Shown here: positions 12,945-22,700 of the stretch, one piece after another
How the letters are laid out: the number at the start of each line of letters is the position of its first letter
How positions within the stretch are numbered: position 1 is the stretch's first letter
From: Stenotrophomonas sp. UBA7346
Lineage (GTDB): Bacteria > Pseudomonadota > Gammaproteobacteria > Xanthomonadales > Xanthomonadaceae
Direction of reading: 5' to 3'
Length of the DNA: 23,117 bases
Assembly: GCA_002471015.1 (NCBI GenBank)
Contig: DKPB01000003.1
Coordinates: forward strand, 1-23,117
Translations under genes and position numbers: made by a program
The notes under the pieces: model-generated
Told to the model about the DNA's origin: nothing
The model's input: the letters and a program-made list of their open reading frames with translations, nothing else
The model's database searches: none

Positions 12945-15734
12945 TCAGTTGATCGTGCAGGTCATTTTCATTGTCCAGGCTTCGCCGTTCGGGAAACTGG
13001 GAATGTTCAAGCCATTCCTGAGCCCGCTGGCCGTGACCGTAATCGGGCAATTGCCCCCGCCACTGCGCGTGCAGGTCACCACTTCGCTGCAGGTCAACGT
13101 CGAAGGCACCGCATCCTGCAGCACCGCACCATCCGCTGCATCCGGGCCATCGTTGCGCGCAACAATCGTGTACTCGATGCTGCTGCCCTTCACCACCGTA
13201 GTGCGGTTGTTGGTCTTGTTGACGACCAGGTTCGCCGTCAGCGGCGTATTGGTGAAGTCACACTCGAACACCTCGCCGGCCGTCACCGATGCCGCCGGCA
13301 ATGTCAGCACCGTACCGCTGCGGGTACCGACCACGTTGCCGGCCCGATTGCGGCACTCCGCCTTTTCCAGCTTCCAACCCGGCGGCAGCGCGGATTCGGT
13401 GATGACGACATTCTGCGAAAGGTTGGAAACCGTGAACGACTGCACGCCCGCCAGGTCCGCATCACCATCCACCTGCACGGCCTGACCGCCCTGCGTGGTA
13501 GTGACAGTTGCGTTGGCACGTGACACGTTGCCCAGAGCAAAGCTGAACGGCCCACCCGCCGCGCCGGTGGTGGTCTTGCGCAGCAGCACCGCGGGCGGCA
13601 GCTGCGTGAGCGCCGCTGGGCAGCGTGCACCGTCAAGGTTGGTTGAAGTACTGGCATTGTCCGACAGCAGGTCATATGACCAAACACCCGACGCCGTCTT
13701 GAAGATGCGATAGACCAACCCGACCGTTGCAGGCTGGCCACCGGCAGGCGCACCTGAGCGGTAGGCGTAGATATTGCCGTTGCCATCCATGAAGATCGCG
13801 CCCCAGCCACCGCTACCCGGGCTGGCAGGCAACGTGGTCAGCACCTCAGGCGCCCCCAGAGAGCTGCCGCTCCAGGCTGCACGAAATACTTCCCGGGTTG
13901 CATTGTTGACCGAGTAAAGATAGGTGGCAGTGCTGTCGAAGGCGTAGTCGGTGCTGTCACCCATCATGGAAACAGGAATGCCCGATCCAATGACCTTGTT
14001 GGTGGCAGGATCCACCCTGTACATCGTGCTTCCGGAAGAGAGCACGAGATAGCCTGTGACCGGGTCGACGTCGGCAGCGTAGAAGCCGGTGCCACCCAGC
14101 GTCCCCGGTGCGACGGCGTACGGCAGGTCGGCAACACCATTCTGGCCGATTCGCACCAGTCGGCGGGGCTGGCTGCCATCACCGTTGTACCAGCCCCAGA
14201 TGTAGCCGTCCTTGCCAAACCCCACCGCATTGACACTGCTGCTGCGCAACGGCGAACTGGCAGGCAGGCTGGTGCCCAGGTCGGTAATCGCACCGCTCAG
14301 CAGGTCCAGCGAGAACAGACTGTTGCCGCGGGTGATGAACGCTTGGCTGGGACAGCCGATAAACGCGGTGGGACAGGTCACAACCGCGTTTGCGGTGGCT
14401 TGGTCGTTGCCGGGGTTGATGTCCGAAAAAGCCGATGACGCGGGAAATGCCACCTTTGCGGTATTGAGCAGCGACATGCCGCATTTTGCACCGGCCACGT
14501 CGCTTACCATCGCGCTGATGGTGAACGTCAACTCGCCACCGCTTGCCAACGTGTAGCCGCCGCTGACATTGAGATTGCCGGTGCCCGATAGCGCCGGGCA
14601 GGTCGAACCCGTGCTCGCGGTACATGTCCAGCTCGCACTGGCCAACCCCGCAGGCAGGGTATCGGTGATGGTGGCAGCATTTGCCGCACTGATCAGCGGG
14701 GACTGATCACCGGGGTCGACGGTATTGATGTCCTGGTTCTTGACCTTGACCAGGTAGACCAGTTGTTCGCCCAGCACAGGCGTCTGATTTGATACGGTCT
14801 TGGTCACAGCAAGATCTGCAGGGGCAGCCACTACCAGGTTGCGGATCTCGTGGAAGTTGGTAAGGCCGCCGGTTGAGCCGCCTACGCCGACGCGTAGCCG
14901 GCTGGGCGCCGGGTAGGCGAAGTCCTCGTCCTTGAACAACATCTTGCGGGAACCATCGCCCGAGGCAGTGTCGGAAAGATAGTAAGCGGATACACGGTAG
15001 CCGGCATTTCCAGTGGCATTCTTCGGAATCATGTCCACATAGATGCGGCGGATCCTGGTAGGGCGCGCTGTCGCTGTGTTGTTGCTGATCGACTCGCCCA
15101 CCGCCAACCCCTTCACGTAGGGATTGGCACCACCTGCGGCATTGGTAGGGCCGCGGATGGCGACGAAGTTCTGTCCTTCGGCATTGCTTTCATATGGACC
15201 GGGAGCGACGCAACGGCCATAGGGGTCGCGTTGCGAGTAGCTGCCGTATTCGTCCACGCCGACGCCGAGATAACCACCGGCACCACTGCAGTAACCCAAC
15301 CCTGCGCCAACCAGCGCACCGGACATGTTGCTGTTGGCGTCATACAGATACACGCTGATGCCGTCGGCGCCGGTGCCTCCCCAGGCAACGTAGTCAAAGC
15401 GCATCTGCACACCGTAACTCGACGAAAAGGCGCCGGAGGCCGCCGTATACAGCGCGTTGCCGACCTTGTAGTTGCCGCGCGAGGTGACCCGCAACCAGCC
15501 ATTGCCAGCCGTGTCCTTGGTGCCGCCAGAGCCTACGCCGTCCCCCGACAGATCCCGGCCAGCCGTCAGCACACCGCTGGGATTGTTCGAGCTGGAGTCG
15601 GTGCCGGTGAACGTCCAGTTGCTGTCAGTCGCGTTGGTGAAAGGTGCTGTCACCTTCACCTGTGCCTGCGCCACCGCGCAGGGCAGCACCAACGCAGCCA
15701 TCGCCGCTGCAAACCGAACCTTCCCTGCGAACAT
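12945..15734 (-). CDS. Secreted lectin-like/DUF11 surface protein
   Basis: The 929-residue protein starts with a Sec signal peptide (about 1-24, ending AVAQA before QVKV). Domains by pattern are as follows. Residues 30-305 resemble an L-type (legume) lectin sandwich, with NPSGVLTAGRDLSGDG, MRFDYVAWGGTGADGISVYLYD and GYLGVGVDEYG. A DUF11-type Ig domain lies at 305-455 (ADLAVTKTVSNQTPVLGE). Residues 460-715 look propeller-like (SLFSLDLLSGAITDLG; VGFGKDGYIWGWYNGDG; MYRVDPATNKVIG). A prealbumin/SpaA-like domain lies at 720-835, then a second DUF11 domain to the end. There is no membrane anchor, sortase motif or OmpA domain, so it is released or held by a partner. The start was set by the signal peptide and AGGGGAAAGG upstream. 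It lies in the same direction as the giant barrel gene but behind a strong terminator. Function is probably carbohydrate adhesion, by inference. Confidence 0.75.
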   Translation of the reverse strand: MFAGKVRFAAAMAALVLPCAVAQAQVKVTAPFTNATDSNWTFTGTDSSSNNPSGVLTAGRDLSGDGVGSGGTKDTAGNGWLRVTSRGNYKVGNALYTAASGAFSSSYGVQMRFDYVAWGGTGADGISVYLYDANSNMSGALVGAGLGYCSGAGGYLGVGVDEYGSYSQRDPYGRCVAPGPYESNAEGQNFVAIRGPTNAAGGANPYVKGLAVGESISNNTATARPTRIRRIYVDMIPKNATGNAGYRVSAYYLSDTASGDGSRKMLFKDEDFAYPAPSRLRVGVGGSTGGLTNFHEIRNLVVAAPADLAVTKTVSNQTPVLGEQLVYLVKVKNQDINTVDPGDQSPLISAANAATITDTLPAGLASASWTCTASTGSTCPALSGTGNLNVSGGYTLASGGELTFTISAMVSDVAGAKCGMSLLNTAKVAFPASSAFSDINPGNDQATANAVVTCPTAFIGCPSQAFITRGNSLFSLDLLSGAITDLGTSLPASSPLRSSSVNAVGFGKDGYIWGWYNGDGSQPRRLVRIGQNGVADLPYAVAPGTLGGTGFYAADVDPVTGYLVLSSGSTMYRVDPATNKVIGSGIPVSMMGDSTDYAFDSTATYLYSVNNATREVFRAAWSGSSLGAPEVLTTLPASPGSGGWGAIFMDGNGNIYAYRSGAPAGGQPATVGLVYRIFKTASGVWSYDLLSDNASTSTNLDGARCPAALTQLPPAVLLRKTTTGAAGGPFSFALGNVSRANATVTTTQGGQAVQVDGDADLAGVQSFTVSNLSQNVVITESALPPGWKLEKAECRNRAGNVVGTRSGTVLTLPAASVTAGEVFECDFTNTPLTANLVVNKTNNRTTVVKGSSIEYTIVARNDGPDAADGAVLQDAVPSTLTCSEVVTCTRSGGGNCPITVTASGLRNGLNIPSFPNGEAWTMKMTCTIN

Positions 15735-15757
15735 GGCCTTTCCCCTGTACCAAAGGA

Positions 15758-15788
15758 CGTTGCCGAGCTGCATCCCGCCCCGGCAACG
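15758..15788. promoter_or_regulatory. Inverted repeat in the leader of the lectin-like gene
   Basis: CGTTGCCG (15758-15765) and CGGCAACG (15781-15788) are perfect 8-bp reverse complements 15 bases apart, 24-54 bases upstream of the start codon. It could be an operator or an RNA hairpin. No clear -35/-10 pair was seen in 15735-15824. Confidence 0.35.
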
Positions 15789-15824
15789 CCATTCCCATCG
15801 CCCCACCACGTGTCATCAAAAATC

Positions 15825-15859
15825 TGGCTTCTGCACACCGACCGCATGTGCAGAAGCCA
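15825..15859 (-). terminator. Strong rho-independent terminator of the giant-gene operon
   Basis: TGGCTTCTGCACA (15825-15837) pairs perfectly with TGTGCAGAAGCCA (15847-15859), a 13-bp stem with a 9-base loop. On the minus strand it is followed by GATTTTTGATG. It ends the transcript of the barrel gene about 130 bases after its stop and separates the lectin-like gene into its own unit. Nothing else was seen in 15860-15989. Confidence 0.88.
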
Positions 15860-15989
15860 GTCCCCAAGTGATGACCCGCGTGCCTGACGCCCCTGGATTC
15901 AACCGAACTCAGTCGCCGATAATGTGATGAGGCGCGTGTTTTTCCTGTGAAGTTGATCGCACTTGCACGCCAAGTGTTGCCTGCGTGCG

Positions 15990-18900
15990 TCAGTAGCTGC
16001 CCACCACATTCAAGAACCAACCACGGTGGTCGTAATCGAAGTCGGTGAGCTTGTCGCTGAAGTCGGTGAAGTTGTAGCCGACACCGACGCGGAAATTCCG
16101 GCCAATATCACGATCAACACCCACCAGTGCACCCTGCCTGCGACCGCCTTCCTTGACGCTCAAACTGCGGTACTCGGCCAGCGCATGCCAATCGGTGGTG
16201 ATGCCGTAACGCACCTGCGCGGCCAGCAGGGTCGCCGCCGAATCCGCCCAGGCACCGGTCATGCGGCCCATGCGCACCTCGCCTTCGCGACGCGCCGCCT
16301 TCAGTGCGAATTCCCAGTGGTTGAGCGGACGGTAGACACCTTCGAACGACAGCACCTGGCTGCGCTGGTCGTAGTAGGCGCTACTGGTGTCCTGGGCCAG
16401 GGTGGAGACGTCGTACAGATAGGTGTAACGGCCCAGCAGGCCCCAACGGGTGCTGTTGAACGGACGGTAGGCAAAGCCGACGTTGCCTTCGATGAACCTG
16501 GCACCGGCCAGCGGGTCCAGCGCATCGTCGGTGTCGGAGTAGTTGAAACGTGCGGCAATCCGCAAGCTGTCGTTGAACTTGTGGGTCAGGTTGTTGGTGG
16601 TCACCCACTGCTCGCGGCGCTCGGCACCGGAGTCACGGCGCCACTCGACCTTGCTGCTCCACTGGGTATCGGCCGAGGTGCGGCCACCGTTGACGCTGAC
16701 CGCCTTGCGGTTGATGTTGCCGGTACCACGGTCCAGCTCGGCATCCTGCAGCTGGAAGCCCAGGGTCCAACCCACGCCCGGATAGAAATCCATGCCGAAG
16801 GTATGGGCCAAGCCGCTTTCATTGCGCGCTTTCAGGTACTGGCTCTCGTTGAACACATTCACCTGGTTGGACAGGCGCCAGCGTTGGCCCAGCGTCCAAC
16901 CGTCACGCTGCACCGGATTGAACAGCGCGTCGTAATCGCTGCTGGTGGCGTTGGTGAAAGTGTAGTTGCCGTAGATGGAGTGGTCAGAGGTCAGCCGGTA
17001 CTCAGCGTTGACCTGCGCCGCATCACCGCGATCACCGTGGGTGACCTCGGCGCCAACGCTGGACAGGTTGCCGAACTGGTAATTGCCGCCCACCGTCACC
17101 GCGTCGTTGTCGCGGTACTTGCCACCGTCATCATCCAGGGTGAACTGGGCGGTGCCGTACATGTCGAAGGCCGTACCGAAGCGATGCTTGTACTGCAGCG
17201 CACCCAGGGTACCGATCCCCTGGCTGCTGATGTCGCTTTCATCAACGCGGCGCAGTTCCGCGCTCAAGGTGTTGTCATCGTTGATACGCCACTCACCGGT
17301 GAGCTGGTTCTGCTCCAGGTACTGCGCGCCACGTTCGGCACGGCTGTAGCGGCCGTAGATATCGAACGCCGGCGAGAGCTGGCCACGGAATTCAAAGCCG
17401 CGCTCGCGCACTTCCTCGCCGGTGTCGTAACGGGCAATGGAGTAGCCCGCATCCACACGCCGCATCCAGGCACCGGCAGACCAATCCAGCTGCGTCCAGC
17501 CCAGCTCCTTGAAGTTGGCGCGGGCTTCGACCGAACTGGCGTCGCCCTTGCGCTGGGCGCCCAGGCCGGAGTTCAGCTGGTCAAAGCTGAGGCCGCCATT
17601 TTCCGAATAGAACACCGGGGCGCTGGTGCTTTCAGTACGCGCCTGCTCCACCTTGAGGTAGGTGCCGCGACCGGCCTGCAGGGTGAGGTCGGCCGCCGCC
17701 AGGGTGTAATCGTCGCCAGCACGGTTCTCATCGATGTACGTGACGCCAACCCCGACGTGATCGCCAAACCACTGCTTGCCGCGCACACCGGCGGTTATTT
17801 CATCCGGATTGAAGCCGGTGGGCAGATATTCGTAGTCGACCAGCAGCACCTGGGTGTAGCCGTCCAGCGGAGTATCGCGCGACAGACGCGGCAGGCCATC
17901 GCGGGTGACGATGGACAGCGCATCGGACAGGATCAGCCTGCCCTGGAAATCGTCGATCTGGTAGTCGGCACCGGCCTGCAGATCAATGCGCTTCTCCACG
18001 CGGCCGGTGGTGGCATCGCGGATCTCGATGGCCACCTTCTCCGAGCCCGGCAGGATGTCGTTGTGGCGCAGGTAGTACAGGCTGCCGCCGGTGCCGAGGA
18101 ACTCGCTGTGGCCCGGTGCGGACTGCGCTTCGGAGCCGAATACGCGCACTTCCGAGCGTGCCTCGCCCCACGGATTGGTGCCACGGCTGCGCCAGCTCAG
18201 CGCGCCGCCGTACAGGGAGCGCGAGTACTGGCCGTACTCGGTACCGGTGATGCCGGTATTGAAATTGCCCCACAGCGCCTGGCTCTTGTCCCAATCCACC
18301 CGCACGTACAGGCGGCCCTGGGTGTCCACGTCACGGTAGGTGGTGGAATCATCGCCATACACCGGGTAGTACTGGTCCGGATCCAGGCGACGGAACACGT
18401 CCTGCGGATCGGCGTCCCAGAAGCCCTTGAACATCTCGCTGACTTCGCGCTCCTGGGTATCGGCCTGTGCCGTCACCAGGTACTTGCCCTTGACCTTACC
18501 CTTCAGATAGAAGGCCAGGCGGCCGTCGACCACCAGGTCCTTCTCGTAGCGGTCATCGTTGCCCAGCGGCTCCAGCGAGCCGGAGACACTGCCGCCGGAC
18601 AGGGTGAAGTCGGCCAATGCCACGGCAAACATGTAGCGGCCGGTGACGTCGATATCCAGCTGATCGCGCACCGCCGGTGCATTTGCGCCGGCCGCGATGT
18701 CTATGTCGAACTTGTGCTCGCCCACCGGCACCAGGTATTCGGCAACCAGCTTGCTCTCCATATCCACCGGCTGCATCTGGCCGTTGATCTTGACGCTGGC
18801 ACGCTCGGGCAGGTTGCGGCCCTGGATGCGGATGCGCGAACCGTAGATGGCGATGTTCTGCTGACGCAGGCTGTCGCGACCAAAGCTCTGGTCGACCAGG

Positions 18901-19712
18901 CTCTGCAGCTGGGCATCGTCGGTGTTGAACGCCGTGCCCTTGCTCTTTTCCACAGCATTGCGCAGCTGCTGCGCGCCGCGCTCGGCTTCCTCGGGCCGCA
19001 CCAGCTGCAGGCGGCTGGGATAGGTTTCATCGAACGCACCGTCAACGCCATAGGCACGCACGATGTAAACCAGCTCATCACCCACCTTGGGCTGGTAGCC
19101 GGACGGCAGGCTGCCGTCCCACTCCAGGGTGGTGGATGCGGCAACCGGCAGGTCAATCGTGGCTACCGGATCGACCAGGTCGGTATCGGTGGCGCGGTAT
19201 ACCAGTACCTCGGCGCGCTGCATGAACGCCGAATAGTTGTTGTAGGCGTAGAACTGCACCGGCTTGGTGACACGGCTGCCGTCGAACGGCACCAGCGACG
19301 GCGCCGAGATGCTGAAAGAAGGCTGCCCCAGATTGGGGTCTTCCGTCGCCCAGATCACACCGCCATTGGCTAACTGCAGCGACCACTTGCCGATGGCGAT
19401 GGCCTGCCCTGGCTGCAGATCCTGCTTCCAGTCACTGTCGGTCTTCTCTGCTTCCACCGACACGCGACGGTCCGGTGCCAGCTGCACCGACGAGGTCGGG
19501 TCAGCCTGGGGCACCAGGGTTTCCTTCTTGCCGCGGCTGATCAGCTTGAACAGCATGCCGTCATCGCTGTTGCAGCCCTGGGCATCACAGTCCGCCTGGG
19601 CGGCACCGGCATCACTGGTCGGTGCCGTCGCAACCGCTTCCTGCGCCTGCGCAGCAGAGGCCATGCCCGCCAGTGCACACAGCAGCGCGTAATCCAACAA
19701 TTTCATTTTCAT
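15990..19712 (-). CDS. Large outer-membrane beta-barrel protein with Ig-like N-terminal region
   Basis: The 1240-residue protein has a Sec signal peptide (about 1-23, ending AAQA before QE). Residues about 100-400 are beta-rich and soluble-looking, with Ig/fibronectin-like strands (RVTKPVQFYAYNNYSAFMQRAEVLVYRA; GDELVYIVRAYGVDGAF; YGSRIRIQGRNLPERASVKINGQ). From about 410 to the end, alternating aromatic and polar strands suggest a large barrel (KGKVKGKYLVTAQADTQ; GQYSRSLYGGALSWRSRG; many YG, WR and NYQF pairs). The last residues, WFLNVVGSY, end in an aromatic as the outer-membrane assembly signal usually does. No TonB box or plug was recognised. The ATG overlaps the previous stop (ATGA, 19712-19709). 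I do not know the family; it may anchor or export its partner. Confidence 0.78.
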   Translation of the reverse strand: MKMKLLDYALLCALAGMASAAQAQEAVATAPTSDAGAAQADCDAQGCNSDDGMLFKLISRGKKETLVPQADPTSSVQLAPDRRVSVEAEKTDSDWKQDLQPGQAIAIGKWSLQLANGGVIWATEDPNLGQPSFSISAPSLVPFDGSRVTKPVQFYAYNNYSAFMQRAEVLVYRATDTDLVDPVATIDLPVAASTTLEWDGSLPSGYQPKVGDELVYIVRAYGVDGAFDETYPSRLQLVRPEEAERGAQQLRNAVEKSKGTAFNTDDAQLQSLVDQSFGRDSLRQQNIAIYGSRIRIQGRNLPERASVKINGQMQPVDMESKLVAEYLVPVGEHKFDIDIAAGANAPAVRDQLDIDVTGRYMFAVALADFTLSGGSVSGSLEPLGNDDRYEKDLVVDGRLAFYLKGKVKGKYLVTAQADTQEREVSEMFKGFWDADPQDVFRRLDPDQYYPVYGDDSTTYRDVDTQGRLYVRVDWDKSQALWGNFNTGITGTEYGQYSRSLYGGALSWRSRGTNPWGEARSEVRVFGSEAQSAPGHSEFLGTGGSLYYLRHNDILPGSEKVAIEIRDATTGRVEKRIDLQAGADYQIDDFQGRLILSDALSIVTRDGLPRLSRDTPLDGYTQVLLVDYEYLPTGFNPDEITAGVRGKQWFGDHVGVGVTYIDENRAGDDYTLAAADLTLQAGRGTYLKVEQARTESTSAPVFYSENGGLSFDQLNSGLGAQRKGDASSVEARANFKELGWTQLDWSAGAWMRRVDAGYSIARYDTGEEVRERGFEFRGQLSPAFDIYGRYSRAERGAQYLEQNQLTGEWRINDDNTLSAELRRVDESDISSQGIGTLGALQYKHRFGTAFDMYGTAQFTLDDDGGKYRDNDAVTVGGNYQFGNLSSVGAEVTHGDRGDAAQVNAEYRLTSDHSIYGNYTFTNATSSDYDALFNPVQRDGWTLGQRWRLSNQVNVFNESQYLKARNESGLAHTFGMDFYPGVGWTLGFQLQDAELDRGTGNINRKAVSVNGGRTSADTQWSSKVEWRRDSGAERREQWVTTNNLTHKFNDSLRIAARFNYSDTDDALDPLAGARFIEGNVGFAYRPFNSTRWGLLGRYTYLYDVSTLAQDTSSAYYDQRSQVLSFEGVYRPLNHWEFALKAARREGEVRMGRMTGAWADSAATLLAAQVRYGITTDWHALAEYRSLSVKEGGRRQGALVGVDRDIGRNFRVGVGYNFTDFSDKLTDFDYDHRGWFLNVVGSY

Positions 19713-22700
19713 GGCGACACCTCCTTGGCTGCCTGCCCAGATGAGGCGTCGGGCCCGCCAGGGATGAGTTCGACATTGACCTTGCTGCGCTGGTCGGCCG
19801 GCAGCTGTGCGCTGATGGCGTCATACACCGCCTTGGCACGACGCATCCCCAGTGCATCGTTGTAGGCGTCGGAAGCACGGCGGTCGGCATGACCGGCGAT
19901 CTTGACGATGCGCGTATCCATCTCCACCAGGTAATTGGCAATGCGGGCCAGCAAGGCGGTGTATTCCGGCTTGATGGTGGATTTGTCGGTGTCAAACAAC
20001 ACGTTGCCCAGCACCGGCCAGGACAGCAGGCCCACCACCATGGATCCGTCGTCGGCGGTGTTGGTGCGCAGGCTCACCTGGGTGCGCGCGGCGATGTCGG
20101 CCGGCAATGCCGCCACCAGCGCCTTGCGCACTGCCACCGCGCGGTCGAATGCCAACAGCTCGTCTTCGCCGTGGGCAGCAATCACCACCTCACCGCCGCC
20201 GTGGCTACGCACCTGCTCGGCCATCTTCTCCACGGCCGGCAGGTACTGGCTGCGCACTTCGGCGCTGGCCGGGGCAAACATCACCTCGCCCAGTTCCATT
20301 TCCACCTTCTCGCGGGGCTCACCCTGCACCAGGCCCGGCGGCAACTTGACGCCGAAGTCGAAGCGCACCGGCAGCCCCGGAGTGATGCGGCGCACCAGCG
20401 GGTTCCTGGTGGTGAACACGCTGCCCGGCGGCAAGGTGGCCGGATCCACCTTCAGGATGAAATTGCGGCCGCGGTCATCACGCCCACCGTCCACCCCAAT
20501 CAGGTTGTAGCGGCCGAACTGGTCGGTTTCCACCAGCAGGCCTTCCACCGAGGCAATGCGCACACCCGGAATGCCACGCTCGTCCACACCGTCGTTGCGG
20601 ATGATGTAGTCGACGCGGTAGCCGCCCTCGGCCGGGGTGACCTTGCGCTGCACGCTGGGCAGGGCCGCGCTCAGGCCGTTGGCAGCATCGCCACCTTCGG
20701 CTCTGACCGTGGTCTTGCCGGCGGCATCCATGCGCAGGGTGGCGCCCTGCTTGCTGGTCAGCACGAAGTCACCGTTGAAGTCGAGCGAGCGCAGCAGCTG
20801 GCTCACCACGACCTGACGGGCCTGGGCCGGATCGGCATCGGACTGGCGACCACCGATCTTGCCGATGGCAATGCCATGCAGCATCGGCGAGCTGGCATCC
20901 GGCTCGGCCTGCGGACCATTGCCACGATCCACCGTGGTGGAGTTGGCAATGTAGGCGCCCGCGGCAAAGCCGCCCTGCACGCGGATGTCGGACAGGTCGG
21001 CAGAATCCTGCCAGCCGTCACCATCGCGGTCGTCGAACACCGTACCCAGCAAGGTGGATTCGTCCATCATCGGGTCGGCAACCATCTGCACGGTGGCGGT
21101 GCCCACATTGGAGATGCGGCGGCCGTTGTCATGCAGCTCGGCGGCGTTGGTGTGCAGACCACCGCGCACACCGGCACCCACACGCAGCAGATAGGTGACG
21201 ACGGCACGGTCACCCTTGGCGATGTCGATCTGGTCCACGCGGATCGGGAAGCTGCCTGCCAGGCGGCCAGCGCCATCGCGGTCGGCCACTTCCAGCGAGC
21301 CCACCACCAGGGTGAAACCGGCCGGCGGGGTATCGACCAGCGTGCCGTCGACCACATCGGACTCGCCAACGTTTTCCAGAGTGACGGTGTAGCGCACCAG
21401 GTCACCCACCTTCACATCACGCGGGCTGGCCTGCTTGGTCACACGCACTTGGGTTTCACCTTCAATCCGGATGGTGGCGGTAGCGGTATCGCAGACCGGC
21501 GTGGGCACGGAAACGTCGCACACGCGGTACACGAAGCTGTCGTTGCCCACATAGCCCGGGTTCGGCGTGTACACGCAGCTGCCTGCACTGCACACGACCG
21601 TACCGTTGACCGGCGGCGTCAGCACCGTCAGCGAGGCGGGATCCAGCGGCACCTTGGCCGAGGTGTCGTTGCCCAGCACCGCCAGGGTGACCGGCGTATC
21701 AACCTGCGTGGTCGCCTCATCGTCAATCGCATCGATGCGATTCGGGGTGACGATGATGGTCACCGTTGCCCTGTCACAGACAGGCGCCGGTGCGGATACA
21801 TCGCAGACCTCATAGACGTAGGTATCCGTGCCCGAGAAGTTCGGGTTCGGCGTGTACGTCACGCTGCCGTCCGCATTGACCATGGTGGTGCCGTGCGACG
21901 ACGGGGTCACGATGGTCACCGCGCCCGGATTCAGACGCGGACCCGAGGTGGTGTCATTGGCGATCACCTGCGTGATCACCGGCGTGTTCTGCTCGGTGGT
22001 GCCACTGTCGTCGATGGCTTCGATGCTGTTCGGCAGAACAATGACGGTCACCGTCGCCGTGGCGCAGTTGGCCGGGTTCAGGTTCTCGCAGATCTGGTAG
22101 GTGAATGTATCGGTACCTGCATAGCCAGGATTCGGCGTGTAGGTCACGGTGCCATCCGGGTTCACCACCACCGAGCCATTGGCCGGCGGATTGACCTGGG
22201 TGACGGTGACCTTGGCCGGATCGGCCGGCATACCATCAAGCATGTCATTGCCCAGCACCGACACCGTTACCGGCGTGTTCTGCGCCGTGGTGGCCGAGTC
22301 GTCGTTGGCAGTGATCCGCGAGACACCCACCACCACCGTTGCCACGGCGGTATCGCAGTTGCCGGTGTTGAGCTTGTCGCAGATCTCGTACGTATAGGTG
22401 TACGTGCCTGCGGTGGTGCCCGGGGCGATGGTCAGGGTGCCGTCCGGGTTCATGGTGATGCTGCCCGCGGCCGGCGGCGTGGTCAGGCCCAGCGTGGTGC
22501 CGGTGCTGCCGGTACCGGTGCTGTGCAGGGTCACGCTGCCGATGGTGACCTGCACGCCATCCAGGGTGTCATTGACCAGCACGGTCGGCGTGTTGCCGCC
22601 TGTGCTGCCGCTGACCGGAGCCATGGTGTCGTCGTTGGCCACGATCTGCGTCGGTTGCGCGGTGACCGTTACGGTGTCCGTCGGCGGCGTCAGCGGGCCA

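Noticed and set aside
15963..19373. 1136-codon frame antisense to the barrel gene
   Set aside because: No domain or signal peptide; low-complexity Ala/Val/Gly/His/Gln composition. The minus-strand frame has a signal peptide, a ribosome binding site and a barrel pattern.
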